Positions 26,071 to 34,288 of a DNA stretch of 64,000 bases are shown one piece after another (the first letter of the stretch is position 1; each line of letters begins with the position of its first letter). The DNA comes from Caldilineaceae bacterium (lineage in GTDB: Bacteria; Chloroflexota; Anaerolineae; Caldilineales; Caldilineaceae): the NCBI GenBank assembly GCA_020634755.1, contig JACKBC010000007.1, positions 124,001 through 188,000 of the forward strand, given 5' to 3'. Both the position numbers and the translations under genes were made by a program. Under the pieces are notes generated by a model. It was not told the origin of the DNA. It ran no database searches and was given only the letters and a program-made list of their open reading frames with translations.

Positions 26071-27279
26071 ATGAGCGGAACAAAATTTTATGACTTAATC
26101 GTTATCGGCGGCGGCGCAATGGGACTCGCAACCGCGTACCACGCCTCCAAATCGCAAAATGTCTCTAATATATTGGTTTTGGAGCAATACGCGTTTTACA
26201 ACGAACTCTCTAGCTCGGGTGGCAGCTCACGCCAATTTCGCCTTCAGTATGAAGAAGATTATATGGCAAAGCTCGTTCTGGCGGCCATTCCATACTGGGA
26301 TGAACTGCAAGCTCACACCGATATAACATTGCGCACAAAGGTGGGCAGTTTGTGGTTCGGGGCTGCTGATGTGCAATCATCCGAGGGACAGATTAACGCG
26401 GCGCGCAATGTCCTGGACCGACTGAACCTCCCCTATCAAAATTTGTGTGCGGCGGAGATTGAGAACGAGTTCCATTTTACCAATTTGCCAGATAGCTATG
26501 GTGGCTTTTTTCAACCAGATGGCGGAAGCCTCAATACACCCGCCATTTTGAGAACCCTCTATCAGCAGGCAGCAGCCTCAAAACGCGTCATATTGTCACC
26601 GCAACAAAAAGTTATCGAGTTAATTGCAGGCGAGCATGAAATTGTGGTGCGCACAACTTCGGATACCTTTACCGCCAAGAAGCTTGTGATTGCGGCCGGC
26701 CCGTTTACGAATGAAATCCTCAAGCTTTTGGGTATCGAGCTGAATATTATCATCTGGCAAATGGTTTCCTGTTACTTTAAAAAGAAGCATGCAGGTGTAG
26801 ATTTCCCATCTTGGTTTGTTTTTGAGGAACCCAAAGAATATTACGACCCAGGCTTATATTATGGGTTTGAAGAAATGTCGTGGTCAAATCCAGGCTTTAT
26901 TCGCGTAGCGCCGGCATTTGCCTTACACACATTTCGAGACCCAGCCGACCGGACAGATCGGCCTGATGCAATGGATGTTTGGCGTACGGCGCAATGGGTA
27001 CAGAATCATATGCCGGAACTTGAGGCGGAAGCCCGTTTTAAGAGTTGGTGCATGGCCGCGCTTCCCGCCCATAACGCAAAAAAGATGTTTCTAGATTTTG
27101 CTCCCCACGCCATACCTTCCCATCGGAATATCGTAATTTTCTCGGCTGGTTGGGCCTTTAAGTTTGTCCCGTTGATTGGCAAAATTTGTGCAGATTTAGC
27201 AATCGCAGGCAAAACATCGGTCGATATTTCAAAATTTGGAATCGAGGAATTTTATGAACGACCATGCGACCTTGATTAA
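26071..27279 (+). CDS. Sarcosine-oxidase-family flavoenzyme (MSOX/NikD/pipecolate-oxidase-like)
   Basis: The 402-residue product starts YDLIVIGGGAMGLATAYHAS, the FAD-binding motif of the DAO superfamily, followed by SSGGSSRQFRLQY, the MSOX-group signature. C327 in SWCMAALPA aligns with the cysteine that binds FAD covalently in monomeric sarcosine oxidase, pipecolate oxidase and NikD. Length is typical. These enzymes oxidise secondary amines or cyclic imines; NikD converts piperideine-2-carboxylate to picolinate. AAGGAG lies seven to eight bases before ATG 26071, and the gene overlaps the next oxidase by 26 bp. The adjacent amino-acid oxidase and imine reductase make a cyclic-imine substrate plausible, but no residue seen here proves it. 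Confidence 0.78.
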   Translation: MSGTKFYDLIVIGGGAMGLATAYHASKSQNVSNILVLEQYAFYNELSSSGGSSRQFRLQYEEDYMAKLVLAAIPYWDELQAHTDITLRTKVGSLWFGAADVQSSEGQINAARNVLDRLNLPYQNLCAAEIENEFHFTNLPDSYGGFFQPDGGSLNTPAILRTLYQQAAASKRVILSPQQKVIELIAGEHEIVVRTTSDTFTAKKLVIAAGPFTNEILKLLGIELNIIIWQMVSCYFKKKHAGVDFPSWFVFEEPKEYYDPGLYYGFEEMSWSNPGFIRVAPAFALHTFRDPADRTDRPDAMDVWRTAQWVQNHMPELEAEARFKSWCMAALPAHNAKKMFLDFAPHAIPSHRNIVIFSAGWAFKFVPLIGKICADLAIAGKTSVDISKFGIEEFYERPCDLD

Positions 27280-28996
27280 GTCGGAAAAGCTTGAACTGGA
27301 TGTTGCGATTGTCGGGGCGGGAGTTTCTGGCCTATATTCTGGCTGGCGCTTGTTGAGCGGTCACTTTGAAAAACAGGTTGGTCGTCATGCCGATCATTTG
27401 GATATTGGCATTTTTGAAATGAGCAATCGTATCGGTGGACGACTGTTCTCAATTAAATTGCCAGGCATGCCCAATGTAATATCAGAACTCGGTGCGAAGC
27501 GCTTTATGGCGCATCACGAAATCATGAATGGATTGGTCAATCATCTAAATCTGACGTCCATTCCTTTTTCAATGGGTGACAAAACAAAAAATTTATATTA
27601 TCTAAGACGCCAACGATTTTGTGAGGATCAATGGCGAGAGCCTGGGTTCCATTCTCGCTTCTTTATTGATCCCACATACGATGGCAAGCATCCCGACGAT
27701 CTTTTTGATGAACTTGTTGACAATGTTCTGCGTGCTAACAACCATCATGAAAGGCCCAAAGATCGCCGAGGGTGGGATGTGATCAAACCAACTCTCAAAT
27801 ATTATAAAGGCCCAGATAGAGGCGCCCGCCTTCAGGATATAGGATTCTGGAATCTGCTCATAGACCAGATGGGGCACGAGGGATATGAGCTATTGGCCCA
27901 AGCCAGCGGCTATTACTCGAACACCATTAATTGGAATGCGGCAGAAGCCCTCCCTTATGTTGTGGGCGATTTTATGTGTGATAACAGCTATAGGACGATT
28001 GAAGGTGGTTTTGACCAGATTGCCCTCCAACTTTGTAAGCGGTATCAAGAAATGGGTGGGCGACTTTATGCACAGAGCAAACTGGTCAACTTTGACCATA
28101 CCCCAAGCGGCGAAAGCGACTGCCGTTACAGGCTGGTTATTCGTGACATAAGTAACCCCGCGCAACCACAAGAGCATTATATATATGCCAATCGCATAAT
28201 CTTAGCAATGCCGCGCCGCGCATTGGAACTGCTGAATTGCGACAATTTCTTTTTTGACAGTGGGCATAACCATCAGCTATGCCATAGTTTACGCTCTGTG
28301 AGCGGCCAGCCCGCGTTTAAGTTGATTATGGGATTCTATGAATCCGGGCAAAGCAAGCCCTGGTGGAGCCGCCAAAGAGGACTGAATTGTGGCCGCTCAA
28401 TCACCGATTTACCTATGCGTCAATGTTACTATTTCGGCACGGACCCCGAATTTGGTACATCCTCATTGCTGGCTTCATACAATGACATGCGCACAGTGGG
28501 TTTTTGGCAATCGCTAGAGCCGCCTAGCAACGATTGTGAGGTGGATGGGATAGTCCAGGAATACCAAGGTGTAGAGCTATACCAACCTCGTGTGATTCCT
28601 GGAATCACACAGCATGATATCAAAGAATCGGAAAGCATGTATCAATACAGCCAAGCTCCCCAACGAATGGTAGCTCATGCCCTTGCACAGCTCAAAGAGT
28701 TACATGGCCTTGATTCAATTCCACAGCCTTACACCACCGCCTACAAAAACTGGAATCACAATCCATACGGTGGTGGGTATCATGCATGGAAGGCTTGTTA
28801 CGACGTAGCAAGCACCATGCCATACATGCGGCAGCCGCTGAAAAACGAAGCTATCCATATTTGTGGCGAGGCCTACTCTGACCAGCAGGCATGGGTTGAA
28901 GGCGCCCTGTGCACAGCAGAAAAGATGCTTCAGGAGCACTTCTCAATGCAATGGCCTTGCGCATGGCTTAGACCCACATACTATCTAGGCAGATAA
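27254..28996 (+). CDS. Flavin amine oxidase, L-amino-acid-oxidase type
   Basis: The 580-residue product has an N-terminal FAD motif VAIVGAGVSGLYSGWRLL, then FEMSNRIGGRLFS and ELGAKRFM. Its C-terminal block YGGGYHAWK, then HICGEAYSDQQAWVEGAL, is the FAD-binding end of L-amino-acid oxidases and related MAO-fold enzymes. Such proteins oxidatively deaminate an L-amino acid to the 2-oxo acid, with H2O2 and ammonia. If lysine were the substrate, the oxo acid would cyclise to piperideine-2-carboxylate, the compound handled by the two neighbouring enzyme types. ATG 27254 follows GAGGA at 27243-27247; a TTG at 27236 lies deeper in the preceding gene. No signal peptide, so it is cytoplasmic. Confidence 0.78.
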   Translation: MNDHATLIKSEKLELDVAIVGAGVSGLYSGWRLLSGHFEKQVGRHADHLDIGIFEMSNRIGGRLFSIKLPGMPNVISELGAKRFMAHHEIMNGLVNHLNLTSIPFSMGDKTKNLYYLRRQRFCEDQWREPGFHSRFFIDPTYDGKHPDDLFDELVDNVLRANNHHERPKDRRGWDVIKPTLKYYKGPDRGARLQDIGFWNLLIDQMGHEGYELLAQASGYYSNTINWNAAEALPYVVGDFMCDNSYRTIEGGFDQIALQLCKRYQEMGGRLYAQSKLVNFDHTPSGESDCRYRLVIRDISNPAQPQEHYIYANRIILAMPRRALELLNCDNFFFDSGHNHQLCHSLRSVSGQPAFKLIMGFYESGQSKPWWSRQRGLNCGRSITDLPMRQCYYFGTDPEFGTSSLLASYNDMRTVGFWQSLEPPSNDCEVDGIVQEYQGVELYQPRVIPGITQHDIKESESMYQYSQAPQRMVAHALAQLKELHGLDSIPQPYTTAYKNWNHNPYGGGYHAWKACYDVASTMPYMRQPLKNEAIHICGEAYSDQQAWVEGALCTAEKMLQEHFSMQWPCAWLRPTYYLGR

Positions 28997-29124
28997 CCGA
29001 AACTGGGGTGTGACGCAAACATATGCTTTGCCATAGCTCACCCAAGAAGCAAAACGTATGTTCGTCAACAAAACGCAGTTTAAGCATGAAAAAGATGATA
29101 CGGAATCAAGGAGGCAGAGAATAG

Positions 29125-30141
29125 ATGAGTGACGATTCAATAACGATGGCAATGACAGTCGCAGAAATCCACAACATTTCCAAAGCATGCTTAATCGTCA
29201 ATGGCTGCGACGAGGCCAATGCCAATGCAATTGCAACCACCGTGAGCATGGCGGAACGAGACGGCGCAACGTCACATGGTCTGTTTCGCATTCCGGGATA
29301 TGTACAATCCATGCGTAGTGGTAAGGTCAACGGTAAAGCAAATCCCAAAGTCCATATAATAACTCCTGCCGTTATTCGTGTAGATGGGGATGGTGGCTAT
29401 ACACCCCTCGCCTTGCATAAGGGGATTCCGCTGCTTGCCAAAGCGGCGAAGGCGATTGGGATTGCCAGCATGACCATTATCAATACATATCATTTTGCAG
29501 CATTGTGGCCGGAAACCGAAGCAATTGCGGACTATGATTTGGCAGGGCTGGCCTGCACAGCCTATAAGCCAGTTGTTGTGCCTGCGGGGGCAAAAGAGGC
29601 TTTATTTGGCACAAATCCCCTATCGTTCTCATGGCCTCGTCCCGGCAAAACACCCATGGTCTATGACATGGCCACTGCCGCCAAATCTCTAGGAGATCTC
29701 TATATTGCAGTGCGGGACGGACAGACGGTACCGCTAGGCACAGGGCTAGATGCCGATGGCAATCCCACAACGGACCCCAGAAAAATCACGGACGGTGGGG
29801 TGATCTTGCCCTTTGGTGGTTACAAAGGTTCGGCAATTTGCATGATGGTAGAATTGCTGTCGGCAGGGGTGGTTGGAGAAAATTTTAGCTTTGAAGCAGC
29901 AATGACTGACAACAGTGACGGCGGCCCGGCGCGTGGTGGCGAATTCTTGATAGCAATATCACCCGAACTTATAGCTGGCGCAGGTTGGCAAACCCACAGC
30001 GAAAAATTTTTTGATCGCTTAACGAGAATTGAGGGCGCTTATCTCCCTGGCCAGAGACGACACATGAATCGTTTGTCTGATGCTCCTCGCCAAGTAAATG
30101 CAGCATTGGTTGAAACAATAAAAGAGCTCTCCCAGGGATGA
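29125..30141 (+). CDS. Ldh2/malate-dehydrogenase-family reductase resembling piperideine-2-carboxylate reductase (DpkA)
   Basis: The 338-residue product has the Ldh2-family motifs AERDGATSHGLFRIPGYV, VDGDGGYTPLAL, YHFAALWPETEAIA, FGTNPLSFSWPR and LPFGGYKGSAICMMVEL. The HFAALW segment and RIPGY match the DpkA subgroup, which reduces piperideine-2-carboxylate (and pyrroline-2-carboxylate) to L-pipecolate (L-proline) with NADPH, better than lactate or malate dehydrogenases. AAGGAGG lies at 29109-29115, nine bases before ATG 29125. It is the last plus-strand gene of the island; a 128-bp gap without a terminator separates it from the oxidase, so co-transcription is likely. The specific substrate is inferred from family resemblance. 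Confidence 0.78.
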   Translation: MSDDSITMAMTVAEIHNISKACLIVNGCDEANANAIATTVSMAERDGATSHGLFRIPGYVQSMRSGKVNGKANPKVHIITPAVIRVDGDGGYTPLALHKGIPLLAKAAKAIGIASMTIINTYHFAALWPETEAIADYDLAGLACTAYKPVVVPAGAKEALFGTNPLSFSWPRPGKTPMVYDMATAAKSLGDLYIAVRDGQTVPLGTGLDADGNPTTDPRKITDGGVILPFGGYKGSAICMMVELLSAGVVGENFSFEAAMTDNSDGGPARGGEFLIAISPELIAGAGWQTHSEKFFDRLTRIEGAYLPGQRRHMNRLSDAPRQVNAALVETIKELSQG

Positions 30142-30271
30142 CACTATTTCGCCATCACCAGCTTTATTTGCGTCTAATCTATGGGCCGGATCAGTACGTC
30201 GACCTGCTTTTCACCTCGTTCTTCCATTCTCATTACGTGTTAACTCCATTCAGCATCATGTGTCGACTGCT

Positions 30272-31006
30272 TCACATAACGCTTGCCGCGTCAATCTTCA
30301 CAATTGTATCCTCGGCAAAGAGCGGCCCCACTTGCACCCCCAATTGCTCATATAGCGCGGGCGGCACGCTGATGTCGGCTAGGTAAAGATCGCCGACAAT
30401 GGCGCGTCCCTGCTCACTAAAGAGACCGGTTTTGGGCAGCGCCAGCGTCATGGTGGCGCTGGCGTGGATATGGGGCTCGTATACCTGACCGCTGGCGGTG
30501 TCCAGACCGCTGGGCGCGTCTAGGCTGAGGATGGGGGCGGCGCTGCTGTTGGCCAGCTGGATCAGGTTGCGGGCGGCGCCGGTGGGGGCGCCGCGCAGGC
30601 CGTAGCCAATCAGCGCATCGATGAGCAGGTCGGCGGGCGGCAGCTCCCAGCCCTCTTCGGCCCAGGCCAGCGGCGCGCCCATCTTTTGCAAAATACGAAG
30701 TTGGTGCACCGGCACATCTCGATAGGATGCCGGTTCCGCCGTCAGCACCACCTGCACCCACGCCCCCCAGTTCAACAGATGCCGCGCGGCTGCCAGCCCG
30801 CCGCCGCCGTTGGCGCCGCGCCCGGCCAGCACCACAATGGGCCGGTCCACAATGTCGCCATCTAGCAGCCGCCTGGCCAGCTGCGCCAAATTGCGCCCGG
30901 CATTCTCCATCATTTGCAGCAGCGTCATGTTGTACTCCTCAATCATCAGCCGGTCCACTTCGACCATCTGCTGGGTGGTGAGGGTGGGGATGTGCGGTGG
31001 TGACAT
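30272..31006 (-). CDS. nnrE: NAD(P)HX epimerase domain protein (YjeF N-terminal type)
   Basis: The 244-residue product is a stand-alone YjeF_N domain with QQMVEVDRLMIEEY, then LLQMMENAGRNLAQL, GRGANGGGGLAAARHL, DALIGYGLRGAP and LDAPSGLDTASG. Family members interconvert R and S forms of hydrated NAD(P)H for repair. The ADP-dependent dehydratase domain of fused NnrED proteins is absent and would have to be elsewhere. The GGGN loop reads GANGGGG rather than GNNGGDG, so two conserved positions (N and D) are altered and activity should be tested. I chose ATG 31006, six bases after AAGGA; ATG 31021, overlapping the upstream stop, is possible. Co-directional with the amidohydrolase gene upstream. 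Confidence 0.78.
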   Translation of the reverse strand: MSPPHIPTLTTQQMVEVDRLMIEEYNMTLLQMMENAGRNLAQLARRLLDGDIVDRPIVVLAGRGANGGGGLAAARHLLNWGAWVQVVLTAEPASYRDVPVHQLRILQKMGAPLAWAEEGWELPPADLLIDALIGYGLRGAPTGAARNLIQLANSSAAPILSLDAPSGLDTASGQVYEPHIHASATMTLALPKTGLFSEQGRAIVGDLYLADISVPPALYEQLGVQVGPLFAEDTIVKIDAASVM

Positions 31007-31020
31007 GGTGTCCTTGCGCA

Positions 31021-32238
31021 TTAGCAGCAATAATCGCTGGGCCGCTGCCGGTTCTGGATCAGCGATTGTTGGGCTTGGCTCAGCTCGATCCAGGGCGCGG
31101 GCGGCTCGGAAGGCACGCGCGGCAGTTCGCGTCCGTTGAGCAGCGTCAGCGTGTTGTGGAGCAGTTGCGTGCCTTTGTATGGGTTCATAAAGACATCGTA
31201 GAAAGTGAAATCGCCCTCGGCCATTTTAAAGAGCGCCACATCGGCCAGCGCACCGGGCTTGAGCGTGCCCACCTCGTTTTGCATGCCCATAACGGCGGCG
31301 GGGCGGGCGGTGGCGGTGTAGATGACGTCCGGCAGCGACATGCCCAGAGCCAGAAATTTGCTGAGACAGGTGGGCAGGTCGAACATGGGACCGTTGATGC
31401 TCGCCTGATGAATGTCCGATGAGATCACGTCCGGCTGATAACCGGCATCGATCATGGCCTGGGCAGTTTTAAAAGAGAATGAGCCGCCACCGTGGCCAAT
31501 ATCCATGACCACGCCGGCATCCCAGATGCGTTTGACATCCTCTAGCAGGCGCCCATTGTCATCCACAATGCGCATGTCGCCGCCTGTAAAGCAGTGGGTT
31601 AAAATATCGCCGGGGCGCATAAATTCGAGCACTTCGGGCAGCGTGGGCGGACCATAGCCAATGTGCGTCATGATGGGCAGTTCGCAACGGTCGGCGGCGG
31701 CGCGGGCGCGGCGCAAAGGTTCGATGCCCTGCCCGCGGGTAGTGTTTTTATCGATGCGCACCTTGACGCCCAGCAACAGGTCGCGGTTCAAGTCGATCAA
31801 TTTGCAGCACAGGTCCACGTCACAATAGTCCAGATTGGCCAGCTCGCCAGTTTGGGCGGTCAGCCCGATCGTCGAGATGTTGAGCAGCGCGTAAATGCGC
31901 GCCGCCGCTGGTTCGGCAATAAATTGGCGAAAGCCCAGAAAGTTAAATGCGCCGGACGAACCTACATCCAGCCAGGTGGTGACGCCGCTGCGCGCCGCAA
32001 TGGGGTCGGCGCTCACGCCCCAGAAGGTGACGTTGTGATAGACGTGCGTGTGCAGGTCCACCAGGCCGGGCGTTACGTATTGGCCAGTGGCGTCGATGAC
32101 GCGCGGCGCGGCGTCGGCGGGAATGTTGCGATCCACGGCGGCAATGCGGTTGCGTTTGATGGCAACATCCAGCCGTCCGCTATACCCGGCGCCGGGGTCG
32201 ACGACTTCGCCGCCTTTGATAATGAGATCGAATTGCAT
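31021..32238 (-). CDS. Amidohydrolase/deacetylase family metallohydrolase
   Basis: The 405-residue product has the amidohydrolase metal ligands HTHVYH (after PGLVDL), a carboxylated-Lys candidate in LLGVKVRI, THIGYGPP and HCFTGG, and the catalytic Asp in ISSDIHQ. The overall pattern matches the EF_0837/AHA_3915 family, a dihydroorotase-like group whose members cleave acetylated amino-acid or related amides. Ends within one base of the YjeF-type gene's first ATG, so the two form a minus-strand operon. The start at 32238 has GGAGCC about seven bases upstream. Specific substrate unknown. Confidence 0.85.
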   Translation of the reverse strand: MQFDLIIKGGEVVDPGAGYSGRLDVAIKRNRIAAVDRNIPADAAPRVIDATGQYVTPGLVDLHTHVYHNVTFWGVSADPIAARSGVTTWLDVGSSGAFNFLGFRQFIAEPAAARIYALLNISTIGLTAQTGELANLDYCDVDLCCKLIDLNRDLLLGVKVRIDKNTTRGQGIEPLRRARAAADRCELPIMTHIGYGPPTLPEVLEFMRPGDILTHCFTGGDMRIVDDNGRLLEDVKRIWDAGVVMDIGHGGGSFSFKTAQAMIDAGYQPDVISSDIHQASINGPMFDLPTCLSKFLALGMSLPDVIYTATARPAAVMGMQNEVGTLKPGALADVALFKMAEGDFTFYDVFMNPYKGTQLLHNTLTLLNGRELPRVPSEPPAPWIELSQAQQSLIQNRQRPSDYCC

Positions 32239-32272
32239 AACGGCTCCTTTTTTGAAGGGGTGACAATATGAG

Positions 32273-32349
32273 AAGGTGACCGGGTGACACGGTGACTGAG
32301 CCTGTCTAAGTCACCGTGTCACCTTGTCACCCGGTCACCTTGTCACTTT
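32273..32349. repeat. GTCACC-octamer inverted repeat and tandem array
   Basis: A 25-base left arm (32273-32297, starting AAGGTGACCGGGTGACACG) is complementary to the right arm at 32309-32341 except that the right arm carries one extra 8-base unit. The right arm is a run of five octamers of the form GTCACCNN (32310-32349), ending in GTCACTTTTT. It sits between the GNAT gene and the amidohydrolase gene, both on the minus strand, and would form a strong hairpin with a T tract on the plus side. Short tandem heptamer/octamer units of this type are known intergenic elements in several bacteria. Confidence 0.8.
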
Positions 32350-32363
32350 TTCAAGATAACAAT

Positions 32364-32978
32364 TTATGTTTGCGCTTGCCGCGCCTGCCAGTCCCGTTGA
32401 AGCAGGGCAAAGCAGCGCATATCGTGAAACTGCCCCTTAAAGTAATCGTGTTCGCGCAGTACGCCTTCTTCTTGAAAGCCCAGGCTGCGCAGGAGGGCCG
32501 CCGAAGCTGTATTTTCAACCATGACCAGCGCCTCAATGCGGTTGAGCCGCAGCAGTTCAAAGCCGAACTGGATAATGGCCGCCAGCGCCTCTTTCATAAT
32601 GCCCTGGCGCCAAAGCGCGCGGTGAAGCTCGTAGCCGATTTCACCGCGAAAACGGCGTAGCCAGACGTAGCCGCAGGTGCCGATAATTCGATCGTCCGCT
32701 CTGCGCGCAATGCCCCAGCGGATGCTGCGCTCGACCTCAAAGCTTTCGGTGAAAAAGTCGATGAGCTCCAGCGCTTCGTCTTCGCTTGCATAGGCGTAAA
32801 GATCGTAAAAGCGGGTCACCTCTTCATCGGCAAAGACGGCCAGCAGATCGGCGGCATCGTCCTCGGTCAGCTCGCGCAGATACAGATTGGGGGTTTGCAA
32901 ATTGGGGAATTCGCCAAAAACGGCATCTAAGTCAGGTTCATTTTCAAGCTCGGTGGGGTCCATCTCATAGGCGTTCAT
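32364..32978 (-). CDS. GNAT N-acetyltransferase, RimJ/RimL type
   Basis: The 204-residue product has an acidic 25-residue N-terminal tail, then the RimJ/RimL pattern LQTPNLYLRELTEDDAADLL, WGIARRADDRIIGTCG, RGEIGYELHRALWRQGIMKEAL (motif A, acetyl-CoA pyrophosphate loop) and NTASAALLRSLGFQEEGVLR (motif B). It would acetylate an amine, such as a protein N-terminus or small molecule, in the cytoplasm. Substrate is not predictable. It ends within 15 bp of the GTCACC-octamer hairpin. Confidence 0.85.
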   Translation of the reverse strand: MNAYEMDPTELENEPDLDAVFGEFPNLQTPNLYLRELTEDDAADLLAVFADEEVTRFYDLYAYASEDEALELIDFFTESFEVERSIRWGIARRADDRIIGTCGYVWLRRFRGEIGYELHRALWRQGIMKEALAAIIQFGFELLRLNRIEALVMVENTASAALLRSLGFQEEGVLREHDYFKGQFHDMRCFALLQRDWQARQAQT

Positions 32979-33132
32979 GGTCCTTTATTATATGTCACTT
33001 GGGAGCAAAGCCGCATTTTTGCGGAGGGGGAAAATTTCCTATTGCAGACGGCTGCCGTTATAGTGGGCAGAAAGTCACTGCCATGCCGAGATGGCCGCTT
33101 CTATACTCTGCTCTGAATGAAAAGCGGTGTAT

Positions 33133-33216
33133 CAGTAGACCGCAACGATAAGAGATAAGGTCGGATTCACCAATCGAGACCGACGTCTGTATCGCCAACA
33201 CCGTTGCGGTGTATTG
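33133..33216 (-). repeat. 84-bp intergenic repeat, copy d (reverse orientation)
   Basis: Full-length copy, very close to the consensus over its central part, with the GTCGG/CCGAC stem intact. It lies 148 bp upstream of the Crp-family gene. The 33000-33130 stretch before it holds a small hairpin (GCCGCA / TGCGG near 33009-33025) and a CCGCTT / AAGCGG pair at 33095-33127, and no gene. Confidence 0.88.
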
Positions 33217-33364
33217 AATATAGTATAACAAATGGCGACATCTCAACATGTAACACGCGAAATAGGCGTTCAGAAATAAGTTGGCTACCAAACCTGTCCG
33301 GTCTCGCAGACCCAATAGGTTTAAATCTACGAGTTATTTTTGAGCGATGACCAAGGAGAAGCTC

Positions 33365-34039
33365 ATGCTGACCGCAGCTGAATTGGCTCAAATTCAGAGT
33401 GAATATCCCATGTTGACCCAACTGCCGCCTGCACTGGCGGCGCATGTGCAAAGAGAGGCCATTGCCATGAAAGCGCCTGCCGGTCACATTCTTTTTGATA
33501 TTGATGATTCGTGCAGTTCGTTCGTTATGGTGTTGAGCGGCGTGATCCGCGTGATCCGCCCGACGCTGAGCGGGCGCGAAATTTTGCTCTATCGCGTGCA
33601 GCCCGGCGACAGCTGCATTTTGACCGTGAGCTGCTTATTGGGCCATGCTAGTTATCCGGCGCGCGGTATGGTGGAAGAGGATTTACACCTGGCGGCTCTT
33701 TCGCTGGAGTCGTTCAATCTGCTGTTGGAAAAATCGGCGGCGTTCCGGCAAATGGTCTTTCAATTTTTTGCCGACCGCGTCCATCATCTTATGGAATTGG
33801 TTGAGGGCGTGACGTTTCAGCCGGTGGAGCAGCGGCTGGCGGCGCTGCTGGTAGAGCGGGCGCCGCGCCTGGACGTGACGCACCAAATGCTGGCCGACGA
33901 ATTGGGCACCGTGCGCGAAGTAATCAGCCGCCATTTGAAGGAGTTTGAACGGCGCGGCCTTGTCCAGCTTGGCCGCGGTTCCGTGATTGTATTGGACGCC
34001 ACCGCCCTGGCCGATTTGGGGGCGTCGATTGCTGAATGA
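33365..34039 (+). CDS. Crp/Fnr-family transcriptional regulator
   Basis: The 224-residue product has a cyclic-nucleotide-binding-like beta-barrel about residues 20-130 (GHILFDIDDSCSSFVMVLSG, GREILLYRVQPGDSCILT) and a C-terminal winged helix about 150-215 (HQMLADELGTVREVISRHL, the recognition helix region). Fnr iron-sulfur cysteines are not arranged at the N-terminus; the cysteines at SCSSF and DSCILTVSC lie in the barrel and could sense redox or sulfur species. ATG 33365 follows AAGGAG at 33352-33357; ATG 33347 is a second possibility. It is followed by a DUF2892 membrane protein, a pairing seen with sulfide/persulfide-responsive regulators. Copies d and e of the 84-bp repeat flank this gene in the same orientation. 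Confidence 0.85.
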   Translation: MLTAAELAQIQSEYPMLTQLPPALAAHVQREAIAMKAPAGHILFDIDDSCSSFVMVLSGVIRVIRPTLSGREILLYRVQPGDSCILTVSCLLGHASYPARGMVEEDLHLAALSLESFNLLLEKSAAFRQMVFQFFADRVHHLMELVEGVTFQPVEQRLAALLVERAPRLDVTHQMLADELGTVREVISRHLKEFERRGLVQLGRGSVIVLDATALADLGASIAE

Positions 34040-34130
34040 CGTGCGAGTTTGCGCCTGCGTGACTCCAGTCACAGACAGGCCGCTCGGCATCCTTTATACT
34101 GGGTACATAGGTAAGACGCACAAGTAAGAT

Positions 34131-34214
34131 CAGTCGATCGCAACGACAAGAGCGGCGGCCGGATTCACCAATCGAGAACGATGCCTGAATCGCCAACCGC
34201 GTTGCGGTGTACTG
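34131..34214 (-). repeat. 84-bp intergenic repeat, copy e (reverse orientation)
   Basis: Full-length copy between the Crp-family and DUF2892 genes, with 5-base end pairing altered at one position (CAGTC/TACTG). It lies 75 bp upstream of the DUF2892 start, inside the leader that a Crp-type regulator would be expected to control. Confidence 0.88.
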
Positions 34215-34288
34215 ACAATGTATTCTGTGATGGCTCTGTGCCGCGCACAACCGCCATCATGCAAGTCCTCTGTATAAAGGAGAAAACA

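Noticed and set aside
30138..30386. An 82-residue plus-strand ORF after the DpkA-like gene
   Set aside because: It overlaps the 3' end of the YjeF-type gene on the other strand, lacks a ribosome binding site and resembles no family.
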